A DNA stretch of 64,000 nt from Marinomonas spartinae (GTDB lineage: Bacteria > Pseudomonadota > Gammaproteobacteria > Pseudomonadales > Marinomonadaceae), in NCBI RefSeq assembly GCF_016461715.1, contig NZ_JAEMUI010000016.1:54468-118467 (forward strand). Reading direction: 5' to 3'. Shown here one piece after another: positions 36,157 to 45,442 of the stretch. The first letter of the stretch is position 1. Each line of letters opens with the position of its first letter. The translations under genes and the position numbers were made by a program. The notes below the pieces were generated by a model. The model was not told the DNA's origin, made no database searches, and saw nothing but the letters and a program-made list of their open reading frames with translations.

Positions 36157-37256
36157 GAATTTTGTACGGCGTTCAAGGGACTGGCAATGGCCATATTACT
36201 CGTGCACGTTCAATGGCAGCTGAGTTTCACCGAGCAGGCATTGACGTGGATTATATTTTTTCAGGACGAGACGCAAAAGATTACTTTGATATGGACGTCT
36301 TTGGGGAGTATCAAACCTTTCAGGGTTTGAGCTTTGTGGCGCGAAATGGCAAGCTGGACATTGTCTCTACATGTCGAAAAGCCAATGTCGTGAAGTTACT
36401 GAAAGACATTCGAACTATTAATACTCGCTCTTATGATTTGGTAATTACGGATTTTGAGCCCATTGTTGCTTGGGCGGCGAAACGCCAAGGAACCCCTAGT
36501 GTTGGGTTTGGTCACCAATATGCATTTCATCATAACATTCCGCAATTCAAAGGGAGTCGTATCGCTCAATGGATTATGATGCATTTTGCTCCTGCGACCA
36601 CTCAGCTTGGTGCTCACTGGCATCATTTTGATCATGCAATTTTGCCGCCTCTGATTCTCATGGATAACAAACATAATAACCCTAAAGATGATCATGTCTT
36701 AGTCTATTTGCCTTTTGAGGACAGCGAAGAAGTCATGGAATGGTTGGAAGGGGTACCGAATTACCATTTTCGTATGCACTGTAAAGACATTGAGCCTGGT
36801 GTCTATGGCAATATAGAAGTCTTTCCTTTCAGTCGCATTGAGTTTCATAACAATTTAAGTGAGTGTGAATCTGTCTTGTGCAATGCTGGGTTTGAATTGA
36901 ACTCAGAGGCATTGCAGTTGGGGCGTCGTATTTTAGCTAAACCACTTCAAGGTCAAATAGAACAACATTCAAATGCTATTGCTTTGGAGTATCTAAAACT
37001 TGCACACACCAGTAGCACATTGAGTTCATCGATTATTCAGAATTGGTTAGAGAGTAGTCGGGTCGTTCAGGTAAATTATCCCAATGTGGCGCGGGCTGTT
37101 GTGGGCTGGCTTCAGAAAGGAAATGACACGAAATTATCAACTTTATGTGAACAGTTGTGGGCACAAACGTCCAGTTTGTCCGGTGATATTGATTTTAGTT
37201 TTGATGGCTCGACCACCGCAGGCTTGCGTCGGCGGCAACGTACAGTCCTAGTGTAA
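36153..37256 (+). CDS. MJ1255/VC2487-family glycosyltransferase
   Basis: The 367-residue protein starts at GTG 36153, seven bases after AGGAG. It opens with VRILYGVQGTGNGHITRA, the glycine-rich acceptor loop shared by MJ1255 and VC2487-type proteins, which have the GT-B fold of MurG and UDP-glucosyltransferases. FSRIEFHNNLSECESVLCNAGFELNSEAL matches the donor-binding half. Substrates of this family have not been settled to my knowledge. The overlap with a PAP2 phosphatase suggests a lipid-linked product made at the inner membrane. Confidence 0.88.
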   Translation: MRILYGVQGTGNGHITRARSMAAEFHRAGIDVDYIFSGRDAKDYFDMDVFGEYQTFQGLSFVARNGKLDIVSTCRKANVVKLLKDIRTINTRSYDLVITDFEPIVAWAAKRQGTPSVGFGHQYAFHHNIPQFKGSRIAQWIMMHFAPATTQLGAHWHHFDHAILPPLILMDNKHNNPKDDHVLVYLPFEDSEEVMEWLEGVPNYHFRMHCKDIEPGVYGNIEVFPFSRIEFHNNLSECESVLCNAGFELNSEALQLGRRILAKPLQGQIEQHSNAIALEYLKLAHTSSTLSSSIIQNWLESSRVVQVNYPNVARAVVGWLQKGNDTKLSTLCEQLWAQTSSLSGDIDFSFDGSTTAGLRRRQRTVLV

Positions 37257-37291
37257 ACCTATTTCAGGACTACAGGACAGAAGAGCATTAA

Positions 37292-37326
37292 ACGCCTCTT
37301 TAGCAGTGCTAGGGAGGCGTATTTTG
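37292..37326 (+). terminator. Rho-independent terminator after the glycosyltransferase
   Basis: The outer stem ACGCCTC/GAGGCGT encloses an inner stem TAGC/GCTA with loop AGT. The T run (ATTTTGT) is modest. It lies 35 bp past the stop. Confidence 0.75.
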
Positions 37327-37384
37327 TGGCTTATCGGTATTGCTAAAACCTTTTTTTATACGTTTGTAACGGGGGAGGCCTGAA

Positions 37385-38830
37385 TTAGTTGTTTGCATCT
37401 AACGCTAAGTTTTCATCAGCTCGGTTGATCTCTTTGATATATTGATAGACACGTTTTTGATATTTTTCAGCCAGACCTTTTACTTCATAAATTAAGATTT
37501 CATTTTCATCTATGTCAATGATCTCTGGCAAACTGGTAAACACTCGGTTTTGTATATCGTTCATGGTGAAAACCTGTTCACTGATGACCAGTTTATTAAT
37601 GCTGGTGGATTGAGTGAGTTTGGTGATGTCATCCATTAGTTCGCCTATTTCATCTGCATCAAACGTGTCATTTTTCATCATCTCTGTAATATGAGGCGTT
37701 CCCTTGTGTAATCCGAGGTGGAGGTTCAAGGCGGGAGCGTCATGGTATAATTCGTTTTCTAATAGGGCTTCCGTTAAACCGATAATGACGTGGGCGGCAC
37801 TAATGGCTTCCATATATAAATGATCGCCTGTGTCCTCTGCATTAAACAGGATGAGAACGGAGTCGTCTTGATATTGGTGGACTTGCCCATGAAAGCGTTC
37901 GGTTGTTTGGAAAATCGCACGGTAAATGGGAGTAAGTAAGTTGGCAACCTGAAGCGGTGTCATGTTTTCGTGCCATTCATTAATATTGAGAATGTCGATG
38001 AAAAGCATACAGCTGCGCCGTTTTGACTCTGCTAAAATGGTTTCAAAATCGATTTCTAATTGTGTTTTCGCTGGTATCCCTGTGATGTCGTCAGAAATTG
38101 GTTCATCTATCGGTTCAGGTTTGGGCCATTCAAGGTTTTGCGCTTCATGAATTGCGTGACACAGCGCTCTGGCTTCTTTGAAGGCTGCGTTAGGTAATTT
38201 CGCATCATGATGACCCTTTGCTAAGGCGTATAGGGCGTCGGTGGCATCATTGATGGGAGAAAATAGCCAGCGAGTGACTAAAACCACAAGCAATAGTGCG
38301 ATGGCGCATATAAAAATCGAGACGCCGATTAATAAGTTGGTGAGGTGTTTAAGAGTCTCTTGCGCTGGTGTTTTGTCTAGCGTGATGAGGACATGGCCGA
38401 CGACATCATCTTGAAAGCGAATGCTTGAGGTATACACCCTGTGTGTTTTAGAAGGGCGAAAATCGGCATTCGTTGGCTGCTTAGCGTTACCGCTGCTGGC
38501 TTCGGCTAATAGCTCATCTTTTTTATTATAAACACGAGCACTTAAAATATTATCATCCAATACAAGACGATTGAGCAGGACATTCAGACTGAGTAAATCA
38601 TTCGTTAAAATCGATTGAGTCGCGTTGAAAGCGGCTTGAGTGGCTAAGCTGTTGCCTAATACATCGATCTGTTGATCCAAGTAGTTTTCTAAGGCTTGGG
38701 TGATGGTAAACCAAAAAAGCCCCACCGTTATTATCATCAAAGACATAAACGTTGTGATGGTAATTGCTGACGCCGATAGCTTTTTATGAAGGAAAGCGAT
38801 GGCTTTGTTGCTTTTCATTTGCGTCTGCAT
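37385..38830 (-). CDS. SMP (AhpA/YtjB)-type membrane protein with cyclase-like domain
   Basis: The 481-residue protein has a membrane helix (about 24-46), a periplasmic domain of the SMP/YtjB type (about 48-165), a second helix (about 168-190) and HAMP, then a cytoplasmic domain (about 260-460) resembling class III nucleotide cyclases. FIDILNINEW holds the first metal-type Asp and YQDDSVLILF the second, but the lysine and glycine usually before GD are replaced, so cyclase activity is doubtful. The gene is divergent from serB, as smp is in E. coli, which supports the family. AAGGG lies six bases before the ATG at 38830. Confidence 0.82.
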   Translation of the reverse strand: MQTQMKSNKAIAFLHKKLSASAITITTFMSLMIITVGLFWFTITQALENYLDQQIDVLGNSLATQAAFNATQSILTNDLLSLNVLLNRLVLDDNILSARVYNKKDELLAEASSGNAKQPTNADFRPSKTHRVYTSSIRFQDDVVGHVLITLDKTPAQETLKHLTNLLIGVSIFICAIALLLVVLVTRWLFSPINDATDALYALAKGHHDAKLPNAAFKEARALCHAIHEAQNLEWPKPEPIDEPISDDITGIPAKTQLEIDFETILAESKRRSCMLFIDILNINEWHENMTPLQVANLLTPIYRAIFQTTERFHGQVHQYQDDSVLILFNAEDTGDHLYMEAISAAHVIIGLTEALLENELYHDAPALNLHLGLHKGTPHITEMMKNDTFDADEIGELMDDITKLTQSTSINKLVISEQVFTMNDIQNRVFTSLPEIIDIDENEILIYEVKGLAEKYQKRVYQYIKEINRADENLALDANN

Positions 38831-39058
38831 TGATGCCCTTTAAATTTACTTATAAAACAATCAGTCAAGTATACACTTGGAGGCTCTGTTTTTCTTTACT
38901 GTTTGAGTAAAGGAAAATGCAAAAAAAGGTTCCTTTCAGTATAGATGTATCCGTCAGTGCCAAAAATAAATCATTGATGTTCGTTTGTTATCGTGTCTAG
39001 TACTTAGTTTCTGCAAACTGATTTGTTATAGTGGTCAGATTCTTTTTAAGGAGTGGTT

Positions 39059-39979
39059 ATGTCTGCCAATATCACGTTAATGGGTGCCTTTGATGCAACT
39101 TATTTGACTCAGTTTACTACATGGCTAAAAGAACAAGCGGTTGAAGGTCATGCCACTTTTCTAACTCAAGAGTCTGAAGCTGTATCTGTTGTGCGAATGA
39201 CGTTAGCAAACCCCATAGGGGATGATCGTCTAGAAAGCTTTCGTAATGCCTTGCTTATGCGGTCAGATGACACGCAAATTGATCATATTTACCAATCGTC
39301 TACGCTGGATATTAGACAGGCGGGTGTCGCCGTATTTGATATGGATTCTACTCTGATCAAAGCAGAAGTCATGGATGAGTTGGCGATAGAGATGGGCATC
39401 GGCGAACAGGTTGCGGCGGTTACGGCAAGTGCCATGCGCGGTGAGATTGATTTTGTTGAGAGTTTTGTTCAGCGCCTTTCTTTATTAGAAGGATTAAGCT
39501 GTGATGTAATGGATGGCGTGTATCAACGCATCGTTCATATGGAAGGGATTGGTCCTCTGATGAAAGTGTTGCACCACTTTGGGTGGCGTACAGCAATTTT
39601 ATCTGGTGGTTTTTCGTTCTTTGCAGATCGAGTGCGAGCCGAGCATCAAATGCATGAGGCTCATGCGAATGTTCTAGAGATTGTCGATGGCAAGTTAACG
39701 GGCAAGCATATGGGGCCTATTGTCGATGCGCAGCGTAAAGCTGACTTGTTAGACGCTCTGGTAGAAGAGACGGGATGTGGATGGTCTCAAACGATTGCCT
39801 GTGGCGATGGTGCAAACGACTTGTTAATGCTGAAGAAAGCTGCGTTAGGCGTCGCTTTACATGCTAAGCCTCTTGTCAGAAAGCAAGCACCTTGCCCGAT
39901 AAACACCTTGGGATTAGATGGCATTTTATATCTTCTAGGTTTGTCTAGTGATGATATAAGAGCGATTTTAGAAAAATAA
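39059..39979 (+). CDS. serB: Phosphoserine phosphatase
   Basis: The 306-residue protein has an N-terminal ACT-like region (about 1-85) and a HAD phosphatase domain. The motifs are DMDSTL (nucleophile Asp), SGGFSFF (motif II), and CGDGANDLLML (motif IV). It makes the last step of L-serine synthesis in the cytoplasm. ATG 39059 follows AAGGAG; the GTG at 39053 overlaps that ribosome site and is unlikely. The divergent SMP-type gene is a conserved neighbour. Confidence 0.97.
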   Translation: MSANITLMGAFDATYLTQFTTWLKEQAVEGHATFLTQESEAVSVVRMTLANPIGDDRLESFRNALLMRSDDTQIDHIYQSSTLDIRQAGVAVFDMDSTLIKAEVMDELAIEMGIGEQVAAVTASAMRGEIDFVESFVQRLSLLEGLSCDVMDGVYQRIVHMEGIGPLMKVLHHFGWRTAILSGGFSFFADRVRAEHQMHEAHANVLEIVDGKLTGKHMGPIVDAQRKADLLDALVEETGCGWSQTIACGDGANDLLMLKKAALGVALHAKPLVRKQAPCPINTLGLDGILYLLGLSSDDIRAILEK

Positions 39980-40033
39980 CAATAGGGCTTTGCCCAATAC
40001 AATAAGCAGAGTATCTGTGAGCGGAGTATTCTT

Positions 40034-40954
40034 TTGTCGGAAGTCAGGTTATCAGATGTTGATTTAAATCTTTTGTATATTTTTCAGGTTTTGATTGAAG
40101 AATTAAATGTGACTAAGGCGGCGATAAGATTGGATGTGTCGCAACCTGCGGTCAGTCGTTCGTTAGCGCGATTACGAGATGTGTTTGATGATCCGTTATT
40201 TATTCGGACTTCCCATGGGCTGTCCGCCACAACAAAGACATTAGAGCTGGCACCCGTTCTGAAAGAAACATTAGCAGGTTTAGAGCGACTGCTGCAGCCA
40301 GTTAACTTTATTCCCCAAACCAGCCAACGCCGCTTTGTTCTTTCGACAACCGATTTTGGCTCCTTGACAGTCTTACCTAAAATTTTGGATGTTTTTCAGC
40401 AGTCCGCTCCCAATGCGACGTTGGATGTGAAGTCGTGGAATGAGGATGTTGCTCAAGAGCTGGATCAAGTCGATATTGATTTAGCCGTGGCGGTACTCTC
40501 TAAGGAACCGCCTACAGGGGTACGTGCCATGCGGTTAAAGAGTGACCGCATGGTTTGTTTGGCCCGTGAGAATCACCCTAATATTAAGACGGCGTTAACA
40601 CTTGAAGGGTATTTACAAGCAAACCATGTGCAAGTCGTGTTAGGACGTCGTGCCTATTTTGCAGTGGATAGGGAGTTGGAGCGGTTAGGACATAAGCGTC
40701 ATGTGTCGTTACAACTACCAACCTTTGTGCCAGCGGCCAGAGTGGTGAAAGACAGTGACTTATTGTTAACCGTGCCCTGTTTGTTTGCTCAAGATATTAT
40801 GGCGACGATTCCAGGACTAACGATGCATCAACTACCGTTTAAAAGTCGTGATTTTGATTATTCTATGATATGGCATGAGCGTTTTCAGCATGACCCTGCT
40901 CATCAGTGGTTTCGTGGTCTGTTTAGAAAAGCATTTATTGATGAGGCAATATAA
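40034..40954 (+). CDS. LysR-family regulator (NodD/LeuO-like branch)
   Basis: The 306-residue protein has the helix-turn-helix VTKAAIRLDVSQPAVSRSLARLRDVFDDPLFIR, whose DPLF(I/V)R ending and GLSATTKTLEL are typical of the NodD/LeuO/SyrM branch. The start is TTG 40034 with GGAG about eight bases upstream; no ATG fits. It is 54 bp after serB in the same direction and might be co-transcribed, though no functional link is evident. Target genes are unknown. Confidence 0.9.
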   Translation: MSEVRLSDVDLNLLYIFQVLIEELNVTKAAIRLDVSQPAVSRSLARLRDVFDDPLFIRTSHGLSATTKTLELAPVLKETLAGLERLLQPVNFIPQTSQRRFVLSTTDFGSLTVLPKILDVFQQSAPNATLDVKSWNEDVAQELDQVDIDLAVAVLSKEPPTGVRAMRLKSDRMVCLARENHPNIKTALTLEGYLQANHVQVVLGRRAYFAVDRELERLGHKRHVSLQLPTFVPAARVVKDSDLLLTVPCLFAQDIMATIPGLTMHQLPFKSRDFDYSMIWHERFQHDPAHQWFRGLFRKAFIDEAI

Positions 40955-40978
40955 ACTTCTGACGTTTATTTCCTATTC

Positions 40979-41416
40979 TTAGTCCTTTTCTTTTAGGTTG
41001 TTATCCAGTTGTGCTAGCCATTCTTGTGTGAGCGTTTCAACCAAACTATAGCGCCGTAAACTCATGGCGTCTTCTAACATGTCAAAATTTTCAGACAAAT
41101 AGTCGTGTAGGATTTTATCTCTTAATTCGATTAAAAAACGTATTTGTTCCGCCTGTTGCAAGGTGACGTCATTATGTGAGACCAGTTGGGCAAATACTTC
41201 ATCACGAGAAGAAATGCTGACTTGGTAGTGGTGCTTTAATACATAGCGCGCTAGATCTAACATGGAGGCAACAAGCAGTTGAAAGGCATGTTCTATGGCC
41301 ATGCTTTCGTCTTTTGTTAACGTGAGGCTTTTGTCTCGCTTTCTAAATTTATCCAGTCTAACAATCATATCGTGCTGATGACGATAAAGTGATTGTTCCC
41401 ATTCTATATCGCGCAT
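40979..41416 (-). CDS. HEPN/HepT-like (DUF86-type) protein
   Basis: The 145-residue all-helical protein carries R99-D-K-I-L-H104-D-Y, which fits the HEPN ribonuclease motif R-(N/H/D)-X3-H and the HepT pattern RX4HXY. HepT toxins are normally paired with an MNT nucleotidyltransferase antitoxin (MntA), and none is adjacent. ATG 41416 has GGAG nine bases upstream; ATG 41431 is the alternative. The neighbours are LysR (convergent) and the moeA operon, which ends in its own terminator. It could be a solitary housekeeping HEPN protein rather than a toxin. Confidence 0.65.
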   Translation of the reverse strand: MRDIEWEQSLYRHQHDMIVRLDKFRKRDKSLTLTKDESMAIEHAFQLLVASMLDLARYVLKHHYQVSISSRDEVFAQLVSHNDVTLQQAEQIRFLIELRDKILHDYLSENFDMLEDAMSLRRYSLVETLTQEWLAQLDNNLKEKD

Positions 41417-41457
41417 AAGTGCATTCTCCATGATTGCTTACGAATGTAGGGTGATAA

Positions 41458-41482
41458 TAAAAAGAGCCCTAATGGACTCTTT
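41458..41482 (-). terminator. Rho-independent terminator of the moaA-moaB-moeA operon
   Basis: On the minus strand a 9-bp stem AAAGAGTCC/GGGCTCTTT (one G-T pair) with loop ATTA is followed by TTTTTATTAT. It lies about 73 bp past the moeA stop and before the HEPN-like gene. Confidence 0.85.
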
Positions 41483-41554
41483 CTAGTTTAGTTTAAATTA
41501 TCGTAAGCACTATCTTTTAGCGCACTTTTACACTTATTTCGTATGCTGGGGCGT

Positions 41555-42760
41555 TTAGAAGCCAGTAAAAGGGTAAAAGTCGTAGTGATTGCCATATTCG
41601 ACTTTGGAATGCGCCTTGATATGTAAATAGCCTTGGCTTTCGCAGGCGGCAAGTAACGCGCCAGAGCTTTGCTGTGGGTGAGCATAAGCTAGGCCATCGT
41701 CACCAATGGCAACGCGAATAAACTCATCCCGTTTGATGGTTTTTTCTCGACTAAAACCTGCGATCACAGGGTAAGCTCTATCACAATCAAGGGCCTGTCC
41801 TGCACTTTTCGCCAATAAACGTCGTGCAAACCAATGATACGTCACTAATGTCGAGCTGGGATTGCCGGGTAATCCTAAAAATGGGGTGCCACTTAGGGTT
41901 GCATGAACCAATGGTTTACCTGGTTTAATGGCAATTTTCCAAAGATGCACTGAGCCTAGCTTTTGCAAAATGCTTTTTACATGGTCTTCTTCTCCAACGG
42001 AGACACCACCGGATGATAAGATCACATCGCTGCATTGCAGCAATTTTATAATGGCTTTTTCGGTCGCCTCAGGAGTATCTTCGGCATGAAGACAATCGGC
42101 AACCACGTAACCAGAGTGCTGTACAAGGGCACTTAGCATAGGGCCATTAGAGTTGTAGATTTGCCCTTCTTGGAGGGGGTGACCTGCTGGGACTAATTCA
42201 TCTCCTGTGGTTAATATGCCGACTCGAAGCGGCGTAAAAACCTTGAGCTCGGTGAGACCAAGGCTAGACAAAAGGCCAATGTGCATGGGCGTGATTTTTG
42301 TCCCTTTGGCTAGAACGGTTTGCCCTAGTTGGATGTCTTGTCCTTTGGGGCGGATGTTATCCCCTTGTTTAGGAGAGGTGTTATTGGAAAAAGGAAAGCG
42401 AACACCCTGTTCTGAGACGTCTGCTTCTTCTTGCATGACAACAATATTGGCACCCGCAGGAATATTAGCACCAGTAAAAATCCGCACGCAGGTATTGGGA
42501 GCTAATCTTTCTGGGGCGTAACCGGCAGGAATGCGTTGACTAATGGGGAGGCGTTTATCGCTTTGCCAATCCTCAATACGAAAGGCGTAGCCATCCATCG
42601 CACTGTTATCAAAAGCGGGAACCGCTTGTTGGGCGCAAATATCCTGCGCCGCAATGCGATTTAATGCGGCCGCTAATAAAATGGATTCGCATGCTACCTG
42701 CTGGCTAACACCATGCTCGATGGCATGTAAGGCCTCTTCAAAGGGTAAAAGTTCAGACAT
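41555..42760 (-). CDS. moeA: Molybdopterin molybdenumtransferase
   Basis: The 401-residue protein has FDNSAMDGYAFR, RIFTGANIPAGANIVVMQEE, GDNIRPKGQDI, the MPT-binding TTGDELVP and SSGGVSVGEEDHV, and GLPGNPSST, all MoeA signatures. It inserts molybdate into adenylated molybdopterin in the cytoplasm. It is the last gene of moaA-moaB-moeA, five bases after moaB. The product would serve MsrP, encoded at the right end of the window, among other molybdoenzymes. Confidence 0.96.
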   Translation of the reverse strand: MSELLPFEEALHAIEHGVSQQVACESILLAAALNRIAAQDICAQQAVPAFDNSAMDGYAFRIEDWQSDKRLPISQRIPAGYAPERLAPNTCVRIFTGANIPAGANIVVMQEEADVSEQGVRFPFSNNTSPKQGDNIRPKGQDIQLGQTVLAKGTKITPMHIGLLSSLGLTELKVFTPLRVGILTTGDELVPAGHPLQEGQIYNSNGPMLSALVQHSGYVVADCLHAEDTPEATEKAIIKLLQCSDVILSSGGVSVGEEDHVKSILQKLGSVHLWKIAIKPGKPLVHATLSGTPFLGLPGNPSSTLVTYHWFARRLLAKSAGQALDCDRAYPVIAGFSREKTIKRDEFIRVAIGDDGLAYAHPQQSSGALLAACESQGYLHIKAHSKVEYGNHYDFYPFTGF

Positions 42761-42765
42761 ACCTG

Positions 42766-43305
42766 TTAGACCTCATGTAAGCTCGGCTTGAATTTCCCCA
42801 ATAAAAGCTCAACAAAATTACAGGGACGATGTGTCGAATCCAATTGTTCTTTTAAAATGCCATTCCAAGCGGTTCGACAAGCGCCAGTCGAACCAGGCAG
42901 ACAAAAGACTAAGGTATTATTTGCCAGTCCAGCAACGGCTCTTGACTGTATCGTGGAAGTGCCGATTTCTTCATAGGATATCTGACGAAATAGCTCTCCA
43001 AAGCCTTCAACTTGCTTATCAAATAAAGGAATCATCGCTTCTGGAGTGCTGTCTCTAGAGTAAAAGCCGGTGCCTCCTGTGATTAGGACAACCTGTACTT
43101 TTTTGTCGGCAATCCACTGGGAAACAACAGCACGCATGTCATAAATATCGTCTCGAACGAGTGCTCGCTCAATAAAGTGATGACCTGCTGCTTCAAGCAT
43201 AGTGATCAAAGCATCACCAGAGGTGTCTTCTGCTAAAGTTCGTGTATCTGACACGGTAAGGACACAGATATTTAAAGGACGAAAAGGGGTTGGAAGTTTG
43301 CTCAT
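42766..43305 (-). CDS. moaB: Molybdenum cofactor biosynthesis protein B
   Basis: The 179-residue protein has the MPT-binding MoaB/MogA fold: VLTVSDTRTLAEDTSGD at the N-terminus, LITGGTGFYSRDSTPEA, and FCLPGSTGACRTAW. MoaB/MogA proteins adenylate molybdopterin before molybdate insertion; some MoaB proteins have no clear activity. It lies 13 bp after moaA and 5 bp before moeA. Confidence 0.95.
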   Translation of the reverse strand: MSKLPTPFRPLNICVLTVSDTRTLAEDTSGDALITMLEAAGHHFIERALVRDDIYDMRAVVSQWIADKKVQVVLITGGTGFYSRDSTPEAMIPLFDKQVEGFGELFRQISYEEIGTSTIQSRAVAGLANNTLVFCLPGSTGACRTAWNGILKEQLDSTHRPCNFVELLLGKFKPSLHEV

Positions 43306-43318
43306 AATGGTTCCTTCG

Positions 43319-44314
43319 TTAGCCTCCTGTTGCGCTCATAAAACGCAAGATTTGTGGCGGATCTTCAAGGTTAAAGTGGTGTTGGTAAGGTTTTAAAGCA
43401 AGGGCGCTGATAATACCTTCCTCTAACGCGCCCTGTGTAACGGATGAGGGGCGTAAAAAAGGCTTTAAATCTTTTGAGTGTTCGTTGCCAAGACACAGTA
43501 ATAAGCGGCCTTCTGCGGTCAGACGAACACGGTTACAGTCACTGCAAAAGTTATGGCTATGAGGCGAAATAACGCCGATTTTATTTTGATAGCCTGCTAC
43601 ATTGTAGTAGCGTGTCGGGCCACCTGTGGTTAAGTTGGATTCTGTTAAGTCAAAGTGTTGTCCCAGCCTGTCGATAATATCATCACTGGACAGGTAAGCT
43701 TCAGCACGGTTATGGTCGTGAATCATACCCAAGGGCATTTCTTCGATGTAGCTGATGTCCATTCCCCGTTCAAGAGCAAACGCAGCAAGAGGTTGGATCT
43801 CATCATCATTGTGGTTTTTCAGAATAACGCTGTTCAATTTAAGTCTTTTGAATGCCAATGACGTCGCTTTGTCTATACCATTAATGACTTGTTGAAATTT
43901 ATCACGCCGAGTGAGTTTGAAAAATCGTCCGGCATTGAGTGTGTCTAAGCTGATGTTGATACGAGAGACGCCAGCATCTAATAAACCTTGTGACATTTTT
44001 TCTAATTGCGAGCCATTGGTTGTAATAGTGAGCTCTTCAAGACCATCGGTCTTAGCGATTTGTTCTAAAGCCCATAAAAGGTTTTTACGGACCAGTGGTT
44101 CGCCACCCGTAATGCGAATGCGTTTGGTGCCCATTTTGATAAAGGTTTTAGCGACTTGAACCACTTCTTCTAAGGAGAGGATATGGCTTTTAGGGATGAA
44201 GGTGACGTCTTCATCCATACAGTAAGTGCAGCGGAAGTCACAGCGGTCTGTCACAGAAATACGTAAGTAGTCAATTCGACGACCATATGGATCGATTAAC
44301 GATGATGTAGCCAA
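43319..44314 (-). CDS. moaA: GTP 3',8-cyclase
   Basis: The 331-residue radical SAM enzyme has the cluster motif CDFRCTYC (C25, C29, C32) and a second cluster in FCSDCNRVRLTAEGRLLLCLG. It ends in the catalytic diglycine (SATGG). It converts GTP to the cyclic precursor of molybdopterin together with MoaC, which is not in this window. It is the first gene of the operon. Confidence 0.97.
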   Translation of the reverse strand: MATSSLIDPYGRRIDYLRISVTDRCDFRCTYCMDEDVTFIPKSHILSLEEVVQVAKTFIKMGTKRIRITGGEPLVRKNLLWALEQIAKTDGLEELTITTNGSQLEKMSQGLLDAGVSRINISLDTLNAGRFFKLTRRDKFQQVINGIDKATSLAFKRLKLNSVILKNHNDDEIQPLAAFALERGMDISYIEEMPLGMIHDHNRAEAYLSSDDIIDRLGQHFDLTESNLTTGGPTRYYNVAGYQNKIGVISPHSHNFCSDCNRVRLTAEGRLLLCLGNEHSKDLKPFLRPSSVTQGALEEGIISALALKPYQHHFNLEDPPQILRFMSATGG

Positions 44315-44505
44315 CAGAATTACCTCTATTAAATCCCTGATTATTCTAACATTGATGCTGTTAGGTCATACAATGCACTTTATAATTGAATTATCATTGA
44401 TGAGTGTATCAGATTTAACTGGGTTGTCAGTTCATTCGATAATTACCACTATAGAATGTCGTAAAATACCCTTAAAATTCTATGTAGGGTAGAAGAGGAA
44501 GTGAT

Positions 44506-45366
44506 ATGAATAATGTCGTTCATCATTTGATTGATTTATTAAAGTTGGAGCGCTTATCAGAACATCATTTTTTGGGGCGTAGCCAAGATATTGGATTTCC
44601 CAAAGTGTTCGGTGGTCAAGTGGTTGGTCAGGGGTTGAGTGCCGCGACTCAGACGGTTGAAAATCGCCGACCTCATTCATTACATTGCTATTTTTTACGT
44701 CCTGGAGATTCCAGTCAGCCCATAGAGTATCATGTCGAAGTGGTTCGTGATGGACGAAGCTTTAGCTTGCGGCGTGTTATGGCCAATCAGTTTGGTAAAT
44801 GCATTTTGGTCATGACGGTGTCGTTTCATATTGAAGAAAAGGGCTTGGATCATCAGGTGGCGATGCCTAATGTGCCAGGGCCAGAGTGTTTTCAATCCGA
44901 GTTGAGTTTATATCGTGCTCACGCCAATGAAATTCCTGAAAAGGTCAGAGGTTTGTTTACTGCGGATAGACCAATAGAGTACCGAGTGGTGGAAAACCAG
45001 AATCCGTTTCGGCCACGCCCTGATATGCCGCGTCGGCACATGTGGATCCGCAGCGTTGAAACACTCCCTGATGATCCATTAATACATCAGTCTATGTTAG
45101 CTTACACGACCGACTATGGCTTTATTCAAACCGCACTTTTACCACACGGGATTTCGATTAATAATCCTCATTTAAACGTTGCCAGTTTGGATCATGCTAT
45201 TTGGTTTCACCGTGATTTTTGCTTAGATGATTGGCTCTTATATGTGGCAGACTCGCCATCTGCCAGCCATTCTAGAGGGTTTGCGCGAGGGCAGATTTTT
45301 AATCGCAGTGGTCAATTAGTGGCTTCGACCGCCCAAGAAGGGTTGATAAGGTATAACGGGGAATAA
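44506..45366 (+). CDS. tesB: Acyl-CoA thioesterase II
   Basis: The 286-residue protein is a double hot-dog thioesterase. GRSQDIGFPKVFGGQVVGQGLSAA starts the first domain and RPHSLHCYFLRPGD follows. The catalytic Asp of TesB is found in LDHAIWFHRDF and the Gln in TAQEGLIR. It hydrolyses medium and long acyl-CoA esters in the cytoplasm. The start ATG 44506 follows GAGGAAG. It is monocistronic. Confidence 0.95.
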   Translation: MNNVVHHLIDLLKLERLSEHHFLGRSQDIGFPKVFGGQVVGQGLSAATQTVENRRPHSLHCYFLRPGDSSQPIEYHVEVVRDGRSFSLRRVMANQFGKCILVMTVSFHIEEKGLDHQVAMPNVPGPECFQSELSLYRAHANEIPEKVRGLFTADRPIEYRVVENQNPFRPRPDMPRRHMWIRSVETLPDDPLIHQSMLAYTTDYGFIQTALLPHGISINNPHLNVASLDHAIWFHRDFCLDDWLLYVADSPSASHSRGFARGQIFNRSGQLVASTAQEGLIRYNGE

Positions 45367-45442
45367 TAGGGGGTAACGGTATCAAACTTTATATCGTGTA
45401 GCTCAATTCAAATATAGGCTGCACGATCTGAAAATAAGAGGG

